Origin: Pseudomonas sp. DG56-2
Lineage (GTDB): Bacteria; Pseudomonadota; Gammaproteobacteria; Pseudomonadales; Pseudomonadaceae
Length of the DNA: 64,000 nt
NCBI RefSeq assembly: GCF_004803755.1
Contig: NZ_CP032311.1
Coordinates: 1,752,501 to 1,816,500, forward strand
Reading direction: 5' to 3'
Shown here one piece after another: positions 18,601 through 24,870 of this stretch. Both the position numbers and the translations under genes were made by a program. The notes beneath the pieces were generated by a model that was given only the letters and a program-made list of their open reading frames with translations, did no database searches and had not been told where the DNA came from. Positions within the stretch are counted from its first letter, which is position 1, and every line of letters begins with the position of its first letter.

Positions 18601-19287
18601 CTGCAAGTGACCTTGTTTGATCAGGTAATGGGTGGAAATGGTATCGCCAAGAAAAACATCGGCCTGGTTGAACGCAACGGCATTGAGGGCGTTCTGGTAG
18701 GACGGGTAAGTCTGGATTATGGCGTTGGGATAAGTGGCCCGTACCTCGGCCAGTGGCAGGTAGTGATACACCATGCTCAGGCGTAGGCCAGCCAAACCGG
18801 TATCAAGGGGGCGGCTTTCGTCCTCGCGGGTAACCAGCACCGGCTGATCAATTGCGTAGGGCGTGGAAAGTGCCACTCCCGGGGCAGCAGCCTCGAAGCC
18901 GTTGGCGCTACCGAGCAGGTCTATCTCTCCACGGATCAAGGCTTGCACTGCATCCTGGCGGGTGGCAAAACGTTTTACCTGAATGCGCAAGCCAATGGCC
19001 TGTCCCAGAATCCCGGCAATGTCGGCAGTCAGCCCTTCATAGTCGTGGCCGCTGGCGGTTATGTCGAATGGCGGGTAATCCGCCGCCGAGGTGCCCAGCA
19101 CCAATTGTTCTTTGCTGTCGATCCACTGCCGCTGTGCATCATTGAGTGCCAGATTGAGGTTCAACGGCTGGCCGCGGCTGAGCAATCGGTAGTGGCCGGC
19201 CGCTATCTGCTCAGCGACAGCCGTCGATACCACACATAGGCAAGCCATGAGCAGACACAAGTAAACGAAGACTACGCGGCTAGGCAT
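15634..19287 (-). CDS. BvgS/EvgS-like unorthodox hybrid sensor histidine kinase
   Basis: About 1217 residues. Signal peptide (MPSRVVFVYLCLLMACLCVVSTAVA), two periplasmic Venus-flytrap (SBP_bac_3) domains (about 40-270 and 290-530), one membrane helix near 545-565 (L-V-L-Q-V-V-L-G-T-S-L-L-L-L-L), a PAS domain, HisKA with phospho-acceptor in I-S-H-E-I-R-T-P-M-N (about residue 722), HATPase, a receiver with V-V-D-C-N-M-P-G (about 1013), and a C-terminal Hpt with E-A-H-R-V-L-G near 1147. This is the four-step phosphorelay layout of BvgS/EvgS. The regulator gene directly precedes it. I prefer the ATG at 19287; a TTG at 19299 that overlaps the regulator stop is the alternative. Ligand unknown. Confidence 0.93.
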   Translation of the reverse strand: MPSRVVFVYLCLLMACLCVVSTAVAEQIAAGHYRLLSRGQPLNLNLALNDAQRQWIDSKEQLVLGTSAADYPPFDITASGHDYEGLTADIAGILGQAIGLRIQVKRFATRQDAVQALIRGEIDLLGSANGFEAAAPGVALSTPYAIDQPVLVTREDESRPLDTGLAGLRLSMVYHYLPLAEVRATYPNAIIQTYPSYQNALNAVAFNQADVFLGDTISTHYLIKQGHLQNVKMANFGKHEPVGFSFAIQQSNLTLLQLVNATLDHIPLDTRENLFKRWSAGSDVLLTDRKLQLSQREERWLSEHPVVRVVVNETAAPLTFFDSSGNFRGIAADLLELIRLRTGLRFEIQRANGFSEMIDRLNNDQADIIAAISHSKHRENTLAISRPYLENSYVLMTRKGIDQPTSLEQLANKRVALARNSALIDTLHEHMAEVIQTESTAYSTSLLANGHVDAAIVPLIDANFSMASQAGMVIRASVGTLPATFSMATPRHAQELTSILDKALLSIAPEELGIINNRWRGYSAESNAYWNKYHQLVLQVVLGTSLLLLLSLAWNARMRRQIKQRESAERALGDQLEFMRTLVNGTPHPIYVRDREGLLQSCNDSYLEAVQLQRSEVLDMRVEDGALGDSCYASQIQADYQQVMREGVPLVVDRPLLLNDKAMTIYHWILPYRDSLGEIQGIIGGWIDISERRQLIQDLSLAKQRADDASRAKSTFLATISHEIRTPMNAILGMLELALEKAGASQPDRPAIEVAYSSAKDLLALIGDILDIARIESGHLTLAPEQVNLAELVESVRRVFDGLARQKNLSLMIRISPNAHTNVQLDPLRFKQILSNLLSNAIKFTEHGQIIIDLTLEPGSAPDIVQLELRVKDSGIGIREQDQQRVFLPFAQANPDSQLARSGTGLGLAISRDLCRRMGGSLTLHSVLGQGTCVHISMPLTLMTHAPRVITPTSESCIEIAALKILVVDDHPANLLLMTQQLTHLGLAYGSADNGLEGLQRWRREPFDVLVVDCNMPGINGYQFARTVRTEESERRWPRCTILGYTANAQPEVRQQCHHAGMDDCLLKPISLKTLSQRLAGIAVLPEREPADDCRLFDLQGLRPLVGDCPADLQALLEQLLESLSRDRAAMEALDTNLQSHQLRGEAHRVLGAARIIQANALINACEQLEAGCSADASPATLKFHQQQVTAAMAMLEQALAQHLQRGDRATTAAKAS

Positions 19288-19295
19288 GGCCTGAC

Positions 19296-19922
19296 TCAAA
19301 CCAGAGCATTGCGTTTGGCCATTTCAATAAGTTCGACCAGCGATTTGACTTTAAGCTTCTGCATCAAGCGCTTTTTGTAAGTGCTGACAGTTTTGTTGCT
19401 GAGAAACATGCCTTGGGCAATTTCCTTGTTACTCCTTCCCTGGGCAAACAGTTGCAATACCATGAGCTCACGATCATTGACCTGTTTGAAAAGATCCAGT
19501 TCGCATAGCTCGTCTCCCTGAGTTCGGAGATTGTTGATTGCCTGGCTGGGGAAATAGTTGTAACCCGACAGTACCGCTTTGATAGCGCTGAGCAGTTCAC
19601 TCAGATCTTCTTGTTTGCACACATATCCAGCGGCGCCGGAGTGCATACAGCGAACGGCGAACAACGCTGGCGATTGTGCCGTGAGCACGAGAATTTTCAG
19701 TGGAATTGCCATGGTGTGAAAACGCGACAGCACCTCCAGGCCATCCAGCCGTGGAATGCTGATGTCGAGAATTATCAGGTCCGGCGGGCATTCGCGGACC
19801 ATTTGCATGGCGTCTACACCATTGTCCGACTCTCCGACCACGTTGTAGCCTTCGTTTTCCAGGAGCATGCGCACCGCCAGGCGGATGACCGGGTGATCGT
19901 CGATGATGAATACAGAATGCAT
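19296..19922 (-). CDS. LuxR/NarL-family response regulator (EvgA/BvgA-like)
   Basis: 208 residues from the ATG at 19922 (MHSVFIIDDHPVIRLAVRML). The receiver has D-D at 8-9 and the phospho-acceptor D in L-I-I-L-D-I-S-I-P-R at about residue 53. The C-terminal helix-turn-helix (D-R-E-L-M-V-L-Q-L-F-A-Q-G-R-S-N-K-E-I-A, then L-S-N-K-T-V-S-T-Y-K-K-R-L-M) is LuxR-type. It is the first gene of a two-gene operon with the hybrid kinase, the usual EvgA/BvgA arrangement, and is the expected end of that phosphorelay. A BvgA-like heptad lies upstream. The longer frame to 19988 adds an unlikely N-terminal tail. Confidence 0.93.
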   Translation of the reverse strand: MHSVFIIDDHPVIRLAVRMLLENEGYNVVGESDNGVDAMQMVRECPPDLIILDISIPRLDGLEVLSRFHTMAIPLKILVLTAQSPALFAVRCMHSGAAGYVCKQEDLSELLSAIKAVLSGYNYFPSQAINNLRTQGDELCELDLFKQVNDRELMVLQLFAQGRSNKEIAQGMFLSNKTVSTYKKRLMQKLKVKSLVELIEMAKRNALV

Positions 19923-20226
19923 GTTGAACTTTCCATGAAGGTGCCAAAGAGTAGGCGGGCACCTTAACGCAGATAGAACAGGTCGCACATGAACTCAAAC
20001 GCTGGTAAGTGCTATATAGGAAATGTCTTACCTTTAATGCAGGAATGGCCTACGAGAGTTGTGTGGTGTTATTGCCGTAATTGCGTTTATTGGTAACTTT
20101 CTGTTTCATTTTGAACGACTTGTTTAGTTGGCGGTTCGCTTTGTAGTCTTTGTCCTGCAGGAAAACGCAGATAGAACAAGCCTGCTGAGAACCGTTTCGT
20201 TTACAGCAGGCTTATTCCTCTCGGGG
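19923..20226. other. A+T-rich intergenic region with regulator-like repeats
   Basis: No gene. A 15-base direct repeat AACGCAGATAGAACA occurs at 19966-19980 and 20164-20178. An inverted repeat GGTAAG-N17-CTTACC spans 20004-20032 and encloses TAGGAAA (20017-20023), the complement of the TTTCCTA heptad known from BvgA sites. A terminator hairpin for the dGTPase-like gene lies at 20178-20213. Confidence 0.6.
20178..20213 (-). terminator. Hairpin downstream of the dGTPase-like gene
   Basis: AAGCCTGCTG and CAGCAGGCTT pair perfectly over 10 bp with a 16-nt loop, 14 nt after the stop at 20227. The following minus-strand bases (GTTCT) are only moderately T-rich. Confidence 0.6.
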
Positions 20227-21558
20227 TCAAACCGGGCTGGAGCGGCCGGTCATCTCTCGTGCCATTTCGCTGGCATAACTGTCTGTCATTCCGGCGATGA
20301 AATCGATCATGCGCAAGAACGAACTGTGTAGGGATGCCGTAGGGTTTGGAGCATTGTTGCCAAGCAGGTCAAGTACGCGTCGGCTCTTGAATGACGGTGT
20401 GCGTCCCCCATGCTGCTCCAGCGCCGCGCCACAGAAAGAATTGAGCAAGATCTCAAGCGTGGTATAGGCACCGATTTCATGCAGGGTCTTGCGTTTGTCC
20501 TGGAAGATTTTCTTGCGCGCCATGTCCTTCGCTTGCAGAACGCAGCGCTTGGCCGGGCCATGCATATGTTCGACAAGATCGCCCTGCAACTGGCCAGAAA
20601 GCAGAGTCTGCTGTTGTTCGACAAAGGCCCGAGCGGCGGCATTGGTCAAATGCTCGATGGCTTTGCCGCGCAGAATTGCCAACTTACGCCGGCGCGAATC
20701 GCCGGGGCCCAGTTGCCGATAGGTTTCTGGTAGGTCATCACCCACCAGGCTCAGCAATAGCGACTCCACCTCGGGGTAATCGAGCAGTTCCATTTCCAGG
20801 CCGTCTTCGAGGTCGATAAGGGCGTAGCAGATGTCATCGGCGGCTTCCATCAGATACACCAATGGATGTCGCGCCCAGCGCTGCTCCTCGATCTGTGGCA
20901 GGCCCAGCTTGCGGGCAATCTGTTCAAGCAAAGGCAGTTCGCTCTGATAGCAGCCGAACTTGTGCTTTTTATAGCCCAGTGCGTCAGCGTGGCGGGCGGT
21001 CCAGGGGTACTTGAGATAGGTGCCGAGGGTGGCGTAGGTCAGGCGGGTGCCGCCATCGAACTGGTGGTATTCCAATTGCGTCAGCACGCGAAAGCCTTGG
21101 GCATTGCCTTCGAAATTGAGAAAGTCGGCGCGTTCGGCGTCCGTCATGTCATCCAGCCAGCCGCGCCCGGCGGCCTGCTGGAACCAGTGGCGGATAGCAT
21201 CTTCGCCGGAGTGGCCGAAGGGGGGATTGCCGATGTCATGGGCAAGGCATGCCGATTGCACGACCATGCCCAGGTCACTCGGCTCGCACCATTGCGGCAG
21301 CTTGTCACGCAGGGTTTCGCCAACGCGCATACCCAGTGAGCGGCCGACACAACTGACTTCCAGCGAATGTGTCAGGCGCGTATGGATATGGTCATTGCTC
21401 GATACCGGATGCACCTGGGTCTTGCGTCCCAGGCGGCGGAACGCGCCGGAGAAGATGATCCGGTCATGATCTTTGTGAAAGGGGCTGCGGCCCAGCTCTT
21501 CAGGGCTGTGCAGGGTCTTGCCAAGACGTTCGCGGGTGAGCAGGGTGTGCCAGTCCAA
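20227..21558 (-). CDS. dgt: Deoxyguanosinetriphosphate triphosphohydrolase-like protein (HD domain)
   Basis: 443 residues if translation starts at the TTG at 21558, giving [13 protein letters not shown], the usual N-terminus in this family; a GGAG lies 9 nt upstream. The next frame upstream (21618) adds an unrelated 20-residue tail. HD-superfamily metal motifs are present: [10 protein letters not shown], and [11 protein letters not shown]. The enzyme class hydrolyses dNTPs to the deoxynucleoside plus tripolyphosphate; this subgroup is annotated 'dGTPase-like' because substrate preference differs from E. coli Dgt. Monocistronic. Confidence 0.9.
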   Translation of the reverse strand: MDWHTLLTRERLGKTLHSPEELGRSPFHKDHDRIIFSGAFRRLGRKTQVHPVSSNDHIHTRLTHSLEVSCVGRSLGMRVGETLRDKLPQWCEPSDLGMVVQSACLAHDIGNPPFGHSGEDAIRHWFQQAAGRGWLDDMTDAERADFLNFEGNAQGFRVLTQLEYHQFDGGTRLTYATLGTYLKYPWTARHADALGYKKHKFGCYQSELPLLEQIARKLGLPQIEEQRWARHPLVYLMEAADDICYALIDLEDGLEMELLDYPEVESLLLSLVGDDLPETYRQLGPGDSRRRKLAILRGKAIEHLTNAAARAFVEQQQTLLSGQLQGDLVEHMHGPAKRCVLQAKDMARKKIFQDKRKTLHEIGAYTTLEILLNSFCGAALEQHGGRTPSFKSRRVLDLLGNNAPNPTASLHSSFLRMIDFIAGMTDSYASEMAREMTGRSSPV

Positions 21559-21691
21559 GGCCGATTCTCCGATACAGGGGCAAGCCTGTAGCTTCCAGCT
21601 TCGGCGTGGTGCCTGCAAGTTAATCAGTGCCAGTCAGCGGATGCCTGTAGGCTTATGGACGATTTACCTAATGCGTGGAGCAGCCAGCAGG

Positions 21692-22297
21692 ATGATTGTC
21701 GTGGTCGAGGGTATCAGTGCCAGTGGGAAAACCACGTGGTGCACGAAGCATGGAGCAGAGCATGTCGTTGCTGAGCATGGACGTTTCGGGAATGTGCCGG
21801 ACCGTCAACGTGAGCCGGTAGCAGCGGCAGCTTTCTGGTCCGAACGGAATGTAGAGCGCTGGCAGGCGACACTCGCAACGGAAGAAAGCCATGGGTGGGC
21901 GCTGTGTGACAGCGACCCGTTAAAGCTCCACTACATCTGGACTCTTTGGCAGATTGGTGAAGCATGCGAACAGGATTGGCTATTGGAACTGGCGGCCACC
22001 AGAGAAACAGTAGCGCAAGGGCGAATCGGCTTTGCTGACTGTTACATTGTCGGGCGGATCGATCCGCAGCTTGCACGCGAACGAGCCAAGGCAGACACCA
22101 GTCGACGAAGAAGAAATTTCGACTTGCACGTACGTCTGCAAACCGCACTTATGGACTGGTACTCAGCCCTCGACAAGGCACTGCCAGGCAGGGTGCGTTT
22201 CGACTTTCCCGCCCTTATGCCTGACGTGCAATCCATTGACAATCGATACTCGGTAGCGGCTTTCGACCAAATGATCGCCTCACTGCCCAGCGCCTAG
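21692..22297 (+). CDS. P-loop kinase-like protein of unknown substrate
   Basis: 201 residues from the ATG at 21692 (MIVVVEGISASGKTTW); an ATG 21 nt earlier (21671) is also possible and neither has a strong ribosome site. A Walker A motif G-I-S-A-S-G-K-T-T opens the protein, as in small nucleoside/nucleotide or cofactor kinases. A helical C-terminal half (W-S-E-R-N-V-E-R-W; R-A-K-A-D-T-S-R-R-R-R-N-F-D, a possible Arg-rich lid) supports a kinase fold. I do not recognise a named family. It stands alone between dgt and the YqjD operon and is transcribed opposite to both, which suggests an accessory gene. Confidence 0.7.
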   Translation: MIVVVEGISASGKTTWCTKHGAEHVVAEHGRFGNVPDRQREPVAAAAFWSERNVERWQATLATEESHGWALCDSDPLKLHYIWTLWQIGEACEQDWLLELAATRETVAQGRIGFADCYIVGRIDPQLARERAKADTSRRRRNFDLHVRLQTALMDWYSALDKALPGRVRFDFPALMPDVQSIDNRYSVAAFDQMIASLPSA

Positions 22298-22331
22298 CGC
22301 CGGCAGCTCAGTGGATGAGTTCGCGAGGTGC

Positions 22332-22664
22332 TCAACGCTTGTTGGCGGCGCCCTGCATCGCCAACTTGAGCAACGGTATCAAGCTGCTCCCCAAGCGAAT
22401 CATTCGGATCAGACCACCGCCCTTTGCGCCTTTGCCGGTAAGAAATCCGAGTACCACCACTGCGCCAATTCCCCACAGTGGCGCATGCTTTATACCCAGG
22501 CCGCCCTGCAGGTTGTCACCCATGGCGCGCAGGCGGGTAAGGGGGGTGAGCAATTGTCCGGACTCATGACGGATTTCCTGGCGGTGCATTTCCAGGCGCA
22601 AGCGGATCAACGCTTTGCGCAGTTCACGGCGGTCGGTGGTTTTCGGCAACTCAGGCAGGCTCAT
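22332..22664 (-). CDS. Small conserved membrane-associated protein, third gene of the YqjD/YqjE cluster
   Basis: 110 residues. A charged, helical N-terminal half (L-R-K-A-L-I-R-L-R-L-E-M-H-R-Q-E-I-R-H-E-S) is followed by a short hydrophobic segment (L-W-G-I-G-A-V-V-V-L-G-F-L-T-G) and a basic tail. The position after YqjD and YqjE homologs matches the place of YqjK in enterobacteria, but the sequence is not clearly YqjK. The ATG at 22664 overlaps the stop of the previous gene (ATGA), so translation is probably coupled. Function unknown. Confidence 0.75.
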   Translation of the reverse strand: MSLPELPKTTDRRELRKALIRLRLEMHRQEIRHESGQLLTPLTRLRAMGDNLQGGLGIKHAPLWGIGAVVVLGFLTGKGAKGGGLIRMIRLGSSLIPLLKLAMQGAANKR

Positions 22665-23038
22665 GGCAGTAGGCGCTCCCGGTCCTTGGCAAGTTCTTCG
22701 AGGGTCGAGTGGAAAGGCGATGATTCGTCGAACACCGCAGCTTTCAAGCGCAGTCCACAAAACACCGCCGCCAGGCCGTAGAACACACACAGGCCAATGA
22801 CCCCGGCCAACCGATAAGTGTCCCACAGCAGCACTAGCACCAGGCCCGAGAGAGCCACCAGCAGCAGCAGGGCAAACACCAGGGCCAGGCCGGCAAACAG
22901 CAGCAGGCTCAAGGTTCGGGCTTTCTGCTCCTGCAGTTCAATTCCGAACAGCTCGACATGACCGTGCAGCAGGCCAAGTACGGCGGCACCCAGGCGCTTG
23001 CTTGAAGCTGCACTGGTGCTGATCGATTCACTTTCCAT
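22661..23038 (-). CDS. YqjE-like phage-holin-family membrane protein
   Basis: 125 residues with two strong hydrophobic segments in the middle (about 45-70 and 75-98: L-S-L-L-L-F-A-G-L-A-L-V-F-A-L-L-L-L-V and L-A-G-V-I-G-L-C-V-F-Y-G-L-A). This is the layout of the YqjE/'phage holin superfamily' proteins, which are chromosomal membrane proteins rather than phage genes. I chose the ATG at 23038 (MESESISTSAASSKRLG); the longer frame from 23113 overlaps the upstream gene. It forms an operon with the DUF883 protein, 8 nt away. Confidence 0.85.
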   Translation of the reverse strand: MESESISTSAASSKRLGAAVLGLLHGHVELFGIELQEQKARTLSLLLFAGLALVFALLLLVALSGLVLVLLWDTYRLAGVIGLCVFYGLAAVFCGLRLKAAVFDESSPFHSTLEELAKDRERLLP

Positions 23039-23046
23039 AGCCAACC

Positions 23047-23361
23047 TCAGCGCCGATTTGCCAACAGACCAATCAGGAAACCCACCCCGGCGGCGATACC
23101 AATCGATTGCCATGGGTTGCTCTGGACATAATCTTCAGTCGCCGTCAGCGCAGCCTGGCTGCGTTCACGGACCGAGTCCTGGGTAAGCTGCAGGGTTTCG
23201 CGAGCGCGAAGCAGGCTGTCATGAATCTGCTCGCGCAGCTCATCGGCCTGATCACCAGCCAATGTGGCGGAGTGCTCCAGCAATTTTTCCGTGTCACGAA
23301 CCAGAGCCTGGAAGTCGGCCATCAGTATGTCTTGAGCAGTCTTTGCCGATTTGCTGGTCAT
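23047..23361 (-). CDS. DUF883 / ElaB-YqjD-type membrane-anchored ribosome-associated protein
   Basis: 104 residues: a long amphipathic helix (D-F-Q-A-L-V-R-D-T-E-K-L-L-E-H-S, then L-R-E-Q-I-H-D-S-L-L-R-A-R-E-T-L) and a C-terminal anchor W-Q-S-I-G-I-A-A-G-V-G-F-L-I-G-L-L ending in N-R-R. That is the YqjD/ElaB/YgaM family pattern. In E. coli YqjD tethers inactive ribosomes to the inner membrane in stationary phase. It is the first gene of the three-gene operon, with a clear GGAGAG ribosome site. With Rmf elsewhere in the window this gives two stationary-phase ribosome factors. Confidence 0.9.
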   Translation of the reverse strand: MTSKSAKTAQDILMADFQALVRDTEKLLEHSATLAGDQADELREQIHDSLLRARETLQLTQDSVRERSQAALTATEDYVQSNPWQSIGIAAGVGFLIGLLANRR

Positions 23362-23429
23362 GGGGCTCTCCTTAAGGGTGTGTGGCTATTTCGAGTGGCG
23401 TTTACTTGCGAAGGTTCAGAGTAAAACGC

Positions 23430-23444
23430 TGGTACAGGTTTTGC
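23430..23444 (+). promoter_or_regulatory. Sigma-54 promoter candidate for the ammonium transporter
   Basis: TGGTAC-AGGTT-TTGC, GG-N10-GC spacing, one base off the core consensus. Transcription would start near 23456, leaving a ~205-nt leader before amt. NtrC/sigma-54 control is the norm for ammonium transporters. Confidence 0.65.
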
Positions 23445-23661
23445 TGTTCCAAGGGGCGCTCAGGTCCGCGGCTTTCGCTTCGTCCATGCGAAGGCCTTGA
23501 ACGGTCCTGTAAACCTTAACCCAATCCACGACAAACCCAAGGAAAAACTCCAGATATCAGCAGGATCTGCCCAGGGAGGAGGCGCTTCATTGATCCAGGC
23601 TGGTGCACAAAGGAGTCACTCCGCGCTGTCTTGGTGCTTTTTCGAAAGGCCTGCCGATTCT

Positions 23662-24870
23662 ATGGAAAACCTGCAAAGTGCAGTGGACACGCTGGTCCAC
23701 GGCTCCAATACGCTGTTCATCCTGCTGGGCGCTGTAATGGTGCTGGCCATGCACGCCGGCTTTGCCTTCCTCGAAGTGGGTACTGTGCGGCACAAAAACC
23801 AGGTCAACGCTTTGTCCAAGATCCTCAGTGACTTCGCCATATCAACTCTGGCGTATTTCTTCGTTGGTTACTGGATCTCCTATGGTGTGAGTTTTCTGCA
23901 GCCGGCGTCGGTGCTCAGCCACGAGCATGGTTACAGCCTGGTGAAGTTCTTCTTTCTGCTGACATTTGCCGCGGCGATTCCGGCGATCATCTCTGGAGGC
24001 ATCGCCGAGCGTGCCCGTTTTGCTCCGCAACTGTGCGCCACGGCGCTGATTGTCGCCTTCGTTTATCCATTCTTCGAAGGCATTGTCTGGAACGGCAATT
24101 TTGGTGCGCAGCAGTGGCTGGTAGAGCAATTTGGCGCCGGCTTCCACGATTTTGCCGGCTCCGTGGTCGTGCATGCCATGGGCGGCTGGTTGGCATTGAC
24201 TGCCGTGCTCCTGCTGGGGGCGCGCAATGGCCGTTACCGTGACGGCAAGTTGGTGGCGTTTGCCCCCTCGAACATCCCGTTTCTGGCGCTGGGATCATGG
24301 ATCCTGATTGTCGGCTGGTTCGGCTTCAACGTCATGAGTGCCCAGACCCTGCAAGGGGTAAGCGGTCTGGTGGCGGTCAATTCGTTGATGGCGATGGTGG
24401 GTGGCACCGTGGCCGCCTTGCTGGTCGGGCGCAACGACCCGGGCTTTCTGCACAATGGTCCACTGGCTGGGCTGGTAGCAGTGTGCGCCGGTTCTGATCT
24501 GATGCATCCGGTCGGAGCGCTGGCTACCGGAGCGATTGCTGGCGCCTTGTTTGTCTGGTGCTTCATTGCCGCGCAGAACACCTGGAAAATCGACGATGTA
24601 TTGGGCGTCTGGCCGCTGCACGGCTTGTGCGGGGTATGGGGTGGTGTCGCCTGTGGCATTTTTGGCCAGACTGCACTCGGTGGGCTGGGCGGCGTCAGTC
24701 TGATCAGCCAGTTGATCGGCAGCCTGGCCGGGGTGATGGTGGCACTGGCCGGTGGTTTTGTCGTTTATGGCATGATCAAACTGCTGGTTGGCCTGCGTTT
24801 GAGCCAGGAGCAGGAGTACTACGGCGCCGACCTGTCGATCCACAAGATCGGCGCCACCAGCCAGGACTGA
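23662..24870 (+). CDS. amt: Ammonium transporter (Amt family)
   Basis: 402 residues with about 11 membrane helices. Family landmarks: F-A-F-L-E-V-G near residue 35, the pore histidines in V-V-V-H-A-M-G-G-W (about 175) and H-G-L-C-G-V-W-G-G-V (about 320), and an N-terminus without the cleaved signal seen in E. coli AmtB. It conducts ammonium into the cell under nitrogen limitation. I chose the ATG at 23662; the frame is open to 23497 but that part is leader. No glnK lies beside it, unlike the main amtB operon, so it is probably a secondary Amt. Its stop directly abuts the stop of the convergent antiporter gene. Confidence 0.93.
   Translation: MENLQSAVDTLVHGSNTLFILLGAVMVLAMHAGFAFLEVGTVRHKNQVNALSKILSDFAISTLAYFFVGYWISYGVSFLQPASVLSHEHGYSLVKFFFLLTFAAAIPAIISGGIAERARFAPQLCATALIVAFVYPFFEGIVWNGNFGAQQWLVEQFGAGFHDFAGSVVVHAMGGWLALTAVLLLGARNGRYRDGKLVAFAPSNIPFLALGSWILIVGWFGFNVMSAQTLQGVSGLVAVNSLMAMVGGTVAALLVGRNDPGFLHNGPLAGLVAVCAGSDLMHPVGALATGAIAGALFVWCFIAAQNTWKIDDVLGVWPLHGLCGVWGGVACGIFGQTALGGLGGVSLISQLIGSLAGVMVALAGGFVVYGMIKLLVGLRLSQEQEYYGADLSIHKIGATSQD

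Noticed and set aside
16000..19000. Search for CRISPR arrays, tRNA genes and defence systems over the whole window
   Set aside because: No regularly spaced repeats, cloverleaf-like sequences or known defence genes were recognised.
22661..23038. Possible prophage holin
   Set aside because: The 'phage holin' family name applies to YqjE-like chromosomal proteins; it sits in a YqjD-type operon with no phage genes near.
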